Assembly: GCA_964017155.1 (NCBI GenBank)
Contig: OZ024866.1
Span: forward strand, 22,667,082 to 22,731,081
Direction: 5' to 3'
Origin: Oasisia sp. SBJ-2009
Taxonomy: Eukaryota > Annelida > Polychaeta > Sabellida > Siboglinidae
Length of the DNA stretch: 64,000 bases
Every line of letters starts with the position of its first letter. Position 1 is the stretch's first letter. A program made the position numbers and the translations under genes. The notes under the pieces are model-generated. The model was not told the origin of the DNA and did not search any database. It was given only the letters and a program-made list of their open reading frames with translations. Positions 1 through 12,100 of the stretch are shown one piece after another.

Positions 1-121
1 TGTGGGACAGGGACCCAACAGAGAAGTCATGCGTGTACCAACCCACCGCCTTCAAATGGAGGTGTCATTTGTTCTGGCCCTCCAACTGAATCGCAACCAT
101 GTGAAGCAGCTCCTTGTCCAA
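1..121 (+). CDS. E1, TSP1 exon, 5'-truncated by the window edge
   Basis: The visible part begins at Cys18 of the module and runs to the phase-1 donor. Residues follow the main type (Pro44, Glu52, Ala53). The donor GTATGT starts at base 122, and intron 1 is 1,037 bp. E1 and the sequence after it match the E6 unit at an offset of about 5,768 bp. Confidence 0.85.
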
Positions 122-3100
122 GTATGTGTACGTTAAAAGGAACGTTTGTATATTGTTCACTGCTTCAAACCAAAGTTTTCCTATTGTGTATGAGGTATGT
201 CTTCAGTAATATGCGCATTCCAGGAATACTTCAAAACGTAAAATGTATACTCTCATGATATCTCAGTAACTTAACAATGTCGTCAGAATTCGTGTTAAGG
301 AAATAAAATACTGATGCCTCACAATACAATTTAATCCATCAATTCTTCATACAGAGTGGTTAGATAGAACGTAAGCTTTCCAAACACATCTCATTGAAGA
401 AGACGAAAGGCTGAAATGTTATTGGAATGTTCTATGAAGATATATCGTGACGTGAATTCAAGTATTGTCTCTCTTGAAAATGTTCGCGCAAATGATAAAT
501 AGTGTATAGCAAATCTGTTTTTATTAATGACAAAAAGGAAAACCACTGAATAGAATAAGAAATTTCACACATCGAAAACAAACGTTGTGGACGTTTGGGG
601 ACAAATGAATATTTATTAATTTGCACGTTTTCTGTTTTGTTGTATGTACGTAAGAATGTTTCAGTATCTATGTTTTGTTTATTTGAGTGCAAGCGAGTTT
701 CAAGGAGTGTGGGTGTTTGGAGAGAAATTTGAGAGGCAAAGTTTCTGTTAACGTTGATTACTCATTTCATACTATGCATTTGAATATTCTTGGTTTGTTT
801 TTCTTTTCTCAAATGTATATACGTATGTATGTTACTTTACGTGTGTACCTTTACGTTAAATGAATGTTTGTTGTATAGATAGGTAAATGTGATAATGAAG
901 GTATTTCAGTTGATGGGTATCTGATCAGCGGCATTGTTTGTTTCTACGCACTAAGATTACTTTGGTTTGTTTTTCTTTTCTGCTGTGCGTGGATACGTAA
1001 GTTTGCGTACGTCTTTAAGTGTCATAGTATACATATGTATATTGACGTGAATTGGACTGATTTTATTTCTTTTATGATTGATAGGAATATAAATTGTGTA
1101 TATTCTACCAATTGAACAGTTGGCGATACACCCGTTTGTTGATACTTCGCAATTCCAGTTGACGGAGGATGGACAGCGTGGACAGAGTGGGTGGCGTGTT
1201 CTGTGACATGTGGGACAGGGACCCAACAGAGAAGTCATGCGTGTACCAACCCACCGCCTTCAAATGGAGGTGTCATTTGTTCTGGCCCTCCAACTGAATC
1301 GCAACCATGTGAAGCAGCTCCTTGTCCAAGTATGTGTTCGTTAAAAGGAACGTTTGTATATTGTTCACTGCTTCAAACCAAAGTTTTCCTATTGTGTATG
1401 AGGTATGTCTTCAGTAATACGCGCATTCCAGGAATACTTCAAAACGTAAAATGTATACTCTCATGATATCTCAGTAAGATAACAATGTCATCAGAATTCG
1501 TAACTGTGAATAAAAATACTGATGCCTCAAAATACAATTTAATCCATCAATTCTTGATACAGAGTGGTTATATAGAACGTAAGCTTTCCAAACACATCTC
1601 ATTGAAGAAGACGAAAGGCTGAAATGTTATTGGAATGTTCTATGAAGATATATCGTGACGTGAATTCAAGTATTGTCTCTCTTGAAAATGTTCGCGCAAA
1701 TGACACATAGTGCATAGCAAATCTGTTTTTATTAATGACAAAAAGGAAAACCACTGAATAGAATATGAAATTACACACATCGAAAACAAACGTTGTGGAC
1801 GTTTGGGGACGAATGAATATTTATTAATTTGCACATTTTCTGTTTTGTTGTATGTAGGTAAGAGTGCTTCAGTATTTATGTTTTGTTTATTTGAGTGTAA
1901 GCGAGTTTGAAGGAGTGTGGGTGTTTGGAGAGAGATTTGACAGGCAATGTTTCTGTTAGCGTTGATTACTCATTTCTTACTATGCATTTGAATATTCTTG
2001 GCTTGTTTTGCTTTTCTCAAATGTATATACGTAGGTATGTTACTTTACGTGTGTACCTTTACGTTAAATGAATGTTTGTTGTATAGATAGCTAAATGTGA
2101 TAATGAAGGTATTTCAGTTGATGGGTATCTGATCAGCGGCATTGTTTGTTTCTACGCACTAAAATTCCTTTGGTTTGTTTTTCTTTTCTGCTGTGCGTGG
2201 ATACGTAAGTTTTCGTACATCTTTAAGTGTCATAGTATACATATGTATATTGACGTGAATTGGACTGATTTTATTTCTTTTATGATTGATAGGAATATAA
2301 ATTGTGCATATTCTACCAATTGAACAGTTGGCGATACACCCGTTTGTTGATACTTCGCAATTCCAGTTGACGGAGGATGGACAGCGTGGACCGAGTGGGT
2401 GGCGTGTTCTGTGACATGTGGGACAGGGACCCAACAGAGAAGTCATGCGTGTACCAACCCACCGCCTTCAAATGGAGGTGTCATTTGTTCTGGCCCTCCA
2501 ACTGAATCGCAACCATGTGAAGCAGCTCCTTGTCCAAGTATGTGTACGTTAAAAGGAACGTTTGTATATTGTTCACTGCTTCAAACCAAAATTTGCCTAT
2601 TGTGTATGAGGTATGTCTTCAGTAATATGCGCATACCAGGAATAGTTCAAAACGTAAAATGTATACTCTCATGATATCTCAGTAACTTAACAATGTCATC
2701 AGAATTCGTAACTATGAATAAAATTACTGATATCTCACAATATAACTTAATCCATCAATTCTTGATACAGAGTGGTTAGATAGAACGTAAGCTTTCCAAA
2801 CACATCTCATTGAAGAAGACGAATGGCTGAAATGTTATTGGAATGTTCTATGAAGATATATCGTGATGTGAATTCAAGTATTGTCTCTCTTGAAAATGTT
2901 CGCGCAAATGACACATAGTGTATAGCAAATCTGTTTTTATTAGTAACAAAAAGGAAAACCATGAAATAGAATATGAAATTACACACATCGAAAACAAACG
3001 TTGTGGACGTTTGGGGACAAATGAATATTTATTAATTTGCACGTTTTCTGTTTTGTTATATGTACGTAAGAATGTTTCAGTATCTATGTTTTGTTTATTT

Positions 3101-6100
3101 GAGTGCAAGCGAGTTTGAAGGAGTGTGGGTGTTTGGAGAGAAATTTGACAGGCAAAGTTTCTGTTAACGTTGATTACTCATTTCATACTATGCATTTGAA
3201 TATTCTTGGTTTGTTTTTCTTTTCTCAAATGTATATACGTATGTATGTTACTTTACGTGTGTACCTTTACGTTAAATGAATGTTTGTTGTATAGATAGCT
3301 AAATGTGATAATGAAGGTATTTCAGTTGATGGGTATCTGATCAGCGGCATTGTTTGATTCTACGCACTAAAATTCCTTTGGTTTGTTTTTCTTTTCTGCT
3401 GTGCGTGGATACGTAAGTTTGCGTACGTCTTTAAGTGTCATAGTATACGTATGTATATTGACGTGAATTGGACTGATTTTATTTCTTTTATGATTGATAG
3501 GAATATAAATTGTGTATATTCTACCAATTGAACAGTTGGCGATACACCCGTTTGTTGATACTTCGCAATTCCAGTTGACGGAGGATGGACAGCGTGGACA
3601 GAGTGGGTGGCGTGTTCTGTGACATGTGGGACAGGGACCCAACAGAGAAGTCATGCGTGTACCAACCCACCGCCTTCAAATGGAGGTGTCATTTGTTCTG
3701 GCCCTCCAATTGAATCGCAACCATGTGAAGCAGCTCCTTGTCCAAGTATGTGTACGTCAAAAGGAACGTTTGTATATTGTTCACTGTTTCAAACCAAAGT
3801 TTTCCTATTGTGTATGAGGTATGTCTTCAGTAATATGCGCATTCCAGGAATACTTCAAAACGTAAAATGTATACTCTCATGATATCTCAGTAACTTAACA
3901 ATGTCGTCAGAATTCGTATTAAGGAAATTAAATACTGATGCCTCACAATACAACTTAATCCATCAATTCTTCATACAGAGTGGTTAGATAGAACGTAAGC
4001 TTTCCAAACACATCTCATTGAAGAAGACGAAAGGCTGAAATGTTATTGGAATGTTCTATGAAGATATATCGTGTGTGAATTCAAGTATTGTCTCTCTTGA
4101 AAATTTTCGCGCAAATGAGAAATAGTGTGTAGCAAGCCTGTTTTTATTAGTGACAAAAAGGAAAACCATTGAATAGAATATGAAATTACACACATCGAAA
4201 ACAAACGTTGTGGACGTTTGGGGACAAATGAATATTTATTAATTTGCACGTTTTCTGTTTTGTTATATGTACGTAAGAATGTTTCAGTATCTATGTTTTG
4301 TTTATTTGAGTGCAAGCGAGTTTGAAGGAGTGTGGGTGTTTGGAGAGAAATTTGACAGGCAAAGTTTCTGTTAACGTTGATTACTCATTTCATACTATGC
4401 ATTTGAATATTCTTGGTTTGTTTTTCTTTTCTCAAATGTATATACGTATGTATGTTACTTTACGTGTGTACCTTTACGTTAAATGAATGTTTGTTGTATA
4501 GATAGCTAAATGTGATAATGAAGGTATTTCAGTTGATGGGTATCTGATCAGCGGCATTGTTTGATTCTACGCACTAAAATTCCTTTGGTTTGTTTTTCTT
4601 TTTTGCTGTGCGTGGATACGTAAGTTTGCGTACGTCTTTAAGTGTCATAGTATACATATGTATATTGACGTGAATTGGACTGATTTTATTTCTTTTATGA
4701 TTGATAGGAATATAAATTGTGTATATTCTACCAATTGAACAGTTGGCGATACACCCGTTTGTTGATACTTCGCAATTCCAGTTGACGGAGGATGGACAGC
4801 GTGGACAGAGTGGGTGGCGTGTTCTGTGACATGTGGGACAGGGACCCAACAGAGAAGTCATGCGTGTACCAACCCACCGCCTTCAAATGGAGGTGTCATT
4901 TGTTCTGGCCCTCCAACTGAATCGCAACCATGTGACGCAGCTCCTTGTCCAAGTATGTGTACGTTAAAAGGAACGTTTGTATATTGTTCACTGCTTCAAA
5001 CCAAAGTTTTCCTATTGTGTATGAGGTATGTCTTCAGTAATACGCGCATTCCAGGAATACTTCAAAACGTAAAACGTATACTCTCATGATATCTCAGTAA
5101 CTTAACAATGTCATCAGAATTCGTAACTATAAATAAAATTACTGATATCTCACAATATAACTTAATCCATCAATTCTTGATACAGAGTGGTTAGATAGAA
5201 CGTAAGCTTTCCAAACACATCTCATTGAAGAAGATGAAAGGCTGAAATGTTATTGGAATGTTCTATGAAGATATATCGTGACGTGAATTCAAGTATTGTC
5301 TCTTTTGAAATTTTTCGCGCAAATGAGAAATAGTGTATAGCAAATCTGTTTTTATTAGTGACAAAAAGGAAAACCATTGAATAGAATATGAAATTACACA
5401 CATCGAAAACAAACGTTGTGGACGTTTGGGGACAAATGAATATTTATTAATGTGCACGTTTTCTGTTTTGTTGTATGTACGTAAGAGTGTTTCATTATCT
5501 ATGTTTTGTTTATTTGAGTGCAAGCGAGTTTGAAGGAGTGTGGGTGTTTGGAGAGACATTTGAGAGGCAATGTTTCTGTTAACGTTGATTACTCATTTCT
5601 TACTATGCATTTGAATATTCTTGGTTTGTTTTTCTTTTCTCAAATGTATATACGTATGTATGTTCTACCAATTGAAAAGTTGGCGATACACCCGTTTGTT
5701 GATACTTCGCAATTCCAGTTGACGGAACATGGACAGCGTGGACAGAGTGGGTGGCGTGTTCTGTGACATGTGGGACAGGGACCCAACAGAGAAGTCATGC
5801 GTGTACCAACCCACCGCCTTCAAATGGAGGTGTCATTTGTTCTGGCCCTCCAACTGAATCGCAACCATGTGAAGCAGCTCCTTGTCCAAGTATGTGTACG
5901 TTAAAAGGAACGTTTGTATATTGTTCACTGCTTCAAACCAAAGTTTTCCTATTGTGTATGAGGTATGTCTTCAGTAATATGCGCATTCCAGGAATACTTC
6001 AAAACGTAAAATGTATACTCTCATGATATCTCAGTAACTTAACAATGTCGTCAGAATTCGTGTTAAGGAAATAAAATACTGATGCCTCACAATACAATTT

Positions 6101-9100
6101 AATCCATCAATTCTTCATACAGAGTGGTTAGATAGAACGTAAGCTTTCCAAACACATCTCATTGAAGAAGACGAAAGGCTGAAATGTTATTGGAATGTTC
6201 TATGAAGATATATCGTGACGTGAATTCAAGTATTGTCTCTCTTGAAAATGTTCGCGCAAATGAGAAATAGTGTATAGCAAATCTGTTTTTATTAATGACA
6301 AAAAGGAAAACCACTGAATAGAATAAGAAATTTCACACATCGAAAACAAACGTTGTGGACGTTTGGGGACAAATGAATATTTATTAATTTGCACGTTTTC
6401 TGTTTTGTTGTATGTACGTAAGAATGTTTCAGTATCTATGTTTTGTTTATTTTTGAGTGTAAGCGAGTTTGAAAGAGTGTGGGTGTTTGGAGAGAAATTT
6501 GACAGGCAATGTTTCTGTTAACGTTGATTACTCATTTCTTACTATGCATTTAAATATTCTTGGTTTGTTTTTCTTTTCTCAAATGTATATACGTATGTAT
6601 GTTACTTTACGTGTGTACCTTTACGTTAAATGAATGTTTGTTGTATAGATAGGTAAATGTGATAATGAAGGTATTTCAGTTGATGGGTATCTGATCAGCG
6701 GCATTGTTTGTTTCTACGCACTAAGATTACTTTGGTTTGTTTTTCTTTTCTGCTGTGCGTGGATACGTAAGTTTGCGTACGTCTTTAAGTGTCATAGTAT
6801 ACATATGTATATTGACGTGAATTGGACTGATTTTATTTCTTTTATGATTGATAGGAATATAAATTGTGTATATTCTACCAATTGAACAGTTGGCGATACA
6901 CCCGTTTGTTGATACTTCGCAATTCCAGTTGACGGAGGATGGACAGCGTGGACAGAGTGGGTGGCGTGTTCTGTGACATGTGGGACAGGGACCCAACAGA
7001 GAAGTCATGCGTGTACCAACCCACCGCCTTCAAATGGAGGTGTCATTTGTTCTGGCCCTCCAACTGAATCGCAACCATGTGAAGCAGCTCCTTGTCCAAG
7101 TATGTGTTCGTTAAAAGGAACGTTTGTATATTGTTCACTGCTTCAAACCAAAGTTTTCCTATTGTGTATGAGGTATGTCTTCAGTAATACGCGCATTCCA
7201 GGAATACTTCAAAACGTAAAATGTATACTCTCATGATATCTCAGTAAGATAACAATGTCATCAGAATTCGTAACTGTGAATAAAAATACTGATGCCTCAA
7301 AATACAATTTAATTCATCAATTCTTGATACAGAGTGGTTATATAGAACGTAAGCTTTCCAAACACATCTCATTGAAGAAGACGAAAGGCTGAAATGTTAT
7401 TGGAATGTTCTATGAAGATATATCGTGACGTGAATTCAAGTATTGTCTCTCTTGAAAATGTTCGCGCAAATGACACATAGTGCATAGCAAATCTGTTTTT
7501 ATTAATGACAAAAAGGAAAACCACTGAATAGAATATGAAATTACACACATCGAAAACAAACGTTGTGGACGTTTGGGGACGAATGAATATTTATTAATTT
7601 GCACATTTTCTGTTTTGTTGTATGTAGGTAAGAGTGCTTCAGTATTTATGTTTTGTTTATTTGAGTGTAAGCGAGTTTGAAGGAGTGTGGGTGTTTGGAG
7701 AGAGATTTGACAGGCAATGTTTCTGTTAGCGTTGATTACTCATTTCTTACTATGCATTTGAATATTCTTGGCTTGTTTTGCTTTTCTCAAATGTATATAC
7801 GTAGGTATGTTACTTTACGTGTGTACCTTTACGTTAAATGAATGTTTGTTGTATAGATAGCTAAATGTGATAATGAAGGTATTTCAGTTGATGGGTATCT
7901 GATCAGCGGCATTGTTTGTTTCTACGCACTAAAATTCCTTTGGTTTGTTTTTCTTTTCTGCTGTGCGTGGATACGTAAGTTTTCGTACATCTTTAAGTGT
8001 CATAGTATACATATGTATATTGACGTGAATTGGACTGATTTTATTTCTTTTATGATTGATAGGAATATAAATTGTGCATATTCTACCAATTGAACAGTTG
8101 GCGATACACCCGTTTGTTGATACTTCGCAATTCCAGTTGACGGAGGATGGACAGCGTGGACCGAGTGGGTGGCGTGTTCTGTGACATGTGGGACAGGGAC
8201 CCAACAGAGAAGTCATGCGTGTACCAACCCACCGCCTTCAAATGGAGGTGTCATTTGTTCTGGCCCTCCAACTGAATCGCAACCATGTGAAGCAGCTCCT
8301 TGTCCAAGTATGTGCACGTTAAAAGGAACGTTTGTATATTGTTCACTGCTTCAAACCAAAGTTTTCCTATTGTGTATGAGGTATGTCTTCAGTAATACGC
8401 GCATTCCAGGAATACTTCAAAACGTAAAATGTATACTCTCATGATATCTCAGTAAGATAACAATGCCATCAGAATTCGTAACTCTGAATAAAAATACTGA
8501 TGCCTCAAAATACAATTTAATCCATCAATTCTTGATACAGAGTGGTTAGATAGAACGTAAGCTTTCCAAACACATCTCATTGAAGAAGACGAATGGCTGA
8601 AATGTTATTGGAATGTTCTATGAAAATATATCGTGACGTGAATTCAAGTATTGTCTCTCTTGAAAATGTTCGCGCAAATGAGAAATAGTGTATAGCAAAT
8701 CTGTTTTTATTAATGACAAAAAGGAAAACCACTGAATAGAATATGAAATTTCACACATCGAAAACAAACGTTGTGGACGTTTGGGGACAAATGAATATTT
8801 ATTAATTTGCACGTTTTCTGTTTTGTTGTATGTAGGTAAGAGTGCTTCAGTATCTATGTTTTGTTTATTTGAGTGTAAGCGAGTTTGAAAGAGTGTGGGT
8901 GTTTGGAGAGAAATTTGACAGGCAATGTTTCTGTTAACGTTGATTACTCATTTCTTACTATGCATTTAAATATTCTTGGTTTGTTTTTCTTTTCTCAAAT
9001 GTATATACGTATGTATGTTACTTTACGTGTGTACCTTTACGTTAAATGAATGTTTGTTGTATAGATAGCTAAATGTGATAATGAAGGTATTTCAGTTGAT

Positions 9101-12100
9101 GGGTATCTGATCAGCGGCATTGTTTGTTTCTACGCACTAAGATTACTTTGGTTTGTTTTTCTTTTCTGCTGTGCGTGGATACGTACGTCTTTAAGTGTCA
9201 TAGTATACATATGTATATTGACGTGAATTGGACTTATTTTATTTCTTTTATGATTGATAGGAATATAAATTGTGTATATTCTACCAATTGAACAGTTGGC
9301 GATACACCCGTTTGTTGATACTTCGCAATTCCAGTTGACGGAGGATGGACAGCGTGGACAGAGTGGGTGGCGTGTTCTGTGACATGTGGGACAGGGACCC
9401 AACAGAGAAGTCATGCGTGTACCAACCCACCGCCTTCAAATGGAGGTGTCATTTGTTCTGGCCCTCCAACTGAATCGCAACCATGTGAAGCAGCTCCTTG
9501 TCCAAGTATGTGTTCGTTAAAAGGAACGTTTGTATATTGTTCACTGCTTCAAACCAAAGTTTTCCTATTGTGTATGAGGTATGTCTTCAGTAATACGCGC
9601 ATTCCAGGAATACTTCAAAACGTAAAATGTATACTCTCATGATATCTCAGTAAGATAACAATGTCATCAGAATTCGTAACTGTGAATAAAAATACTGATG
9701 CCTCAAAATACAATTTAATCCATCAATTCTTGATACAGAGTGGTTATATAGAACGTAAGCTTTCCAAACACATCTCATTGAAGAAGACGAAAGGCTGAAA
9801 TGTTATTGGAATGTTCTATGAAGATATATCGTGACGTGAATTCAAGTATTGTCTCTCTTGAAAATGTTCGCGCAAATGACACATAGTGCATAGCAAATCT
9901 GTTTTTATTAATGACAAAAAGGAAAACCACTGAATAGAATATGAAATTACACACATCGAAAACAAACGTTGTGGACGTTTGGGGACGAATGAATATTTAT
10001 TAATTTGCACATTTTCTGTTTTGTTGTATGTAGGTAAGAGTGCTTCAGTATCTATGTTTTGTTTATTTGAGTGTAAGCGAGTTTGAAGGAGTGTGGGTGT
10101 TTGGAGAGAAATTTGACAGGCAATGTTTCTGTTAACGTTGATTACTCATTTCTTACTATGCATTTGAATATTCTTGGCTTGTTTTGCTTTTCTCAAATGT
10201 ATATACGTAGGTATGTTACTTTACGTGTGTACCTTTACGTTAAATGAATGTTTGTTGTATAGATAGCTAAATGTGATAATGAAGGTATTTCAGTTGATGG
10301 GTATCTGATCAGCGGCATTGTTTGTTTCTACGCACTAAAATTCCTTTGGTTTGTTTTTCTTTTCTGCTGTGCGTGGATACGTAAGTTTTCGTACATCTTT
10401 AAGTGTCATAGTATACATATGTATATTGACGTGAATTGGACTGATTTTATTTCTTTTATGATTGATAGGAATATAAATTGTGCATATTCTACCAATTGAA
10501 CAGTTGGCGATACACCCGTTTGTTGATACTTCGCAATTCCAGTTGACGGAGGATGGACAGCGTGGACAGAGTGGGTGGCGTGTTCTGTGACATGTGGGAC
10601 AGGGACCCAACAGAGAAGTCATGCGTGTACCAACCCACCGCCTTCAAATGGAGGTGTCATTTGTTCTGGCCCTCCAACTGAATCACAACCATGTGAAGCA
10701 GCTCCTTGTCCAAGTATGTGTACGTTAAAAGGAACGTTTGTATATTGTTCACTGCTTCAAACCAAAGTTTTCTTATTGTGTATGAGGTATGTCTTCAGTA
10801 ATACGCGCATTCCAGGAATACTTCAAAACGTAAAATGTATACTCTCATGATATCTCAGTAAGATAACAATGTCATCAGAATTCGTAACTATGAATAAAAA
10901 TACTGATGCCTCAAAATACAATTTAATCCATCAATTCTTGATACAGGGTGGTTAGATAGAACGTAAGCTTTCCAAACACATCTCATTGAAGAAGACGAAT
11001 GGCTGAAATGTTATTGGAATGTTCTATGAAGATATATCGTGACGTGAATTCAAGTATTGTCTCTCTTGAAAATGTTCGCGCAAATGAGAAATAGTGTATA
11101 GCAAATCTGTTTTTATTAATGACAAAAAGGAAAACCACTGAATAGAATATGAAATTTCACACATCGAAAACAAACGTTGTGGACGTTTGGGGACAAATGA
11201 ATATTTATTAATTTGCACGTTTTCTGTTTTGTTGTATGTAGGTAAGAGTGCTTCAGTATCTATGTTTTGTTTATTTGAGTGTAAGCGAGTTTGAAAGAGT
11301 GTGGGTGTTTGGAGAGAAATTTGACAGGCAATGTTTCTGTTAACGTTGATTACTCATTTCTTACTATGCATTTAAATATTCTTGGTTTGTTTTTCTTTTC
11401 TCAAATGTATATACGTATGTATGTTACTTTACGTGTGTACCTTTACGTTAAATGAATGTTTGTTGTATAGATAGCTAAATGTGATAATGAAGGTATTTCA
11501 GTTGATGGGTATCTGATCAGCGGCATTGTTTGTTTCTACGCACTAAGATTACTTTGGTTTGTTTTTCTTTTCTGCTGTGCGTGGATACGTACGTCTTTAA
11601 GTGTCATAGTATACATATGTATATTGACGTGAATTGGACTGATTTTATTTCTTTTATGATTGATAGGAATATAAATTGTGTATATTCTACCAATTGAACA
11701 GTTGGCGATACACCCGTTTGTTGATACTTCGCAATTCCAGTTGACGGAGGATGGACAGCGTGGACAGAGTGGGTGGCGTGTTCTGTGACATGTGGGACAG
11801 GGACCCAACAGAGAAGTCATGCGTGTACCAACCCACCGCCTTCAAATGGAGGTGTCATTTGTTCTGGCCCTCCAACTGAATCGCAACCATGTGAAGCAGC
11901 TCCTTGTCCAAGTATGTGTTCGTTAAAAGGAACGTTTGTATATTGTTCACTGCTTCAAACCAAAGTTTTCCTATTGTGTATGAGGTATGTCTTCAGTAAT
12001 ACGCGCATTCCAGGAATACTTCAAAACGTAAAATGTATACTCTCATGATATCTTAGTAAGATAACAATGTCATCAGAATTCGTAACTGTGAATAAAAATA

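Larger units (their letters stand above)
122..1158 (+). other. Intron 1, representative of all introns
   Basis: This intron holds the recurring elements. The GTATGT donor is at 122-127. The exon frame reads on to a TGA at about 257-259, and an AATAAA follows at 302-307. A hairpin with 7-bp arms lies at 579-597. Two copies of a 20-base T-rich segment lie at 790-809 and 962-981. GTAAGT is at about 997, a 14-bp palindrome at 1028-1041, and an inverted repeat at 1108-1123, 35 nt before the acceptor. An in-frame TGA about 20 nt before the exon confirms that the exon frame does not extend upstream. I see no gene, transposon or structured RNA family in it. All other introns carry the same parts unless noted under their exon. 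Confidence 0.8.

Noticed and set aside
957..1238. Minus-strand ORFs of 93-95 codons across the exon, repeated in nearly every unit
   Set aside because: They are antisense shadows of the TSP1 exon and upstream intron. They recur only because the unit recurs, and the translation matches no family I recognise.
1191..1466. 91-codon ORF starting at GTG in each exon and reading into the intron as a small stand-alone protein
   Set aside because: The GTG is Val12 of the TSR, the frame is open upstream to the acceptor, and the reading passes a strong GTATGT donor. The part up to the donor is the real exon; the tail is intronic.
1640..1834. Minus-strand ORFs of 64-98 codons in mid-intron, repeated in nearly every unit
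   Set aside because: They show no recognisable domain. Their lengths change from unit to unit through single-base changes and the 1-bp loss near 4,071 shifts the frame, so no coding constraint is visible.
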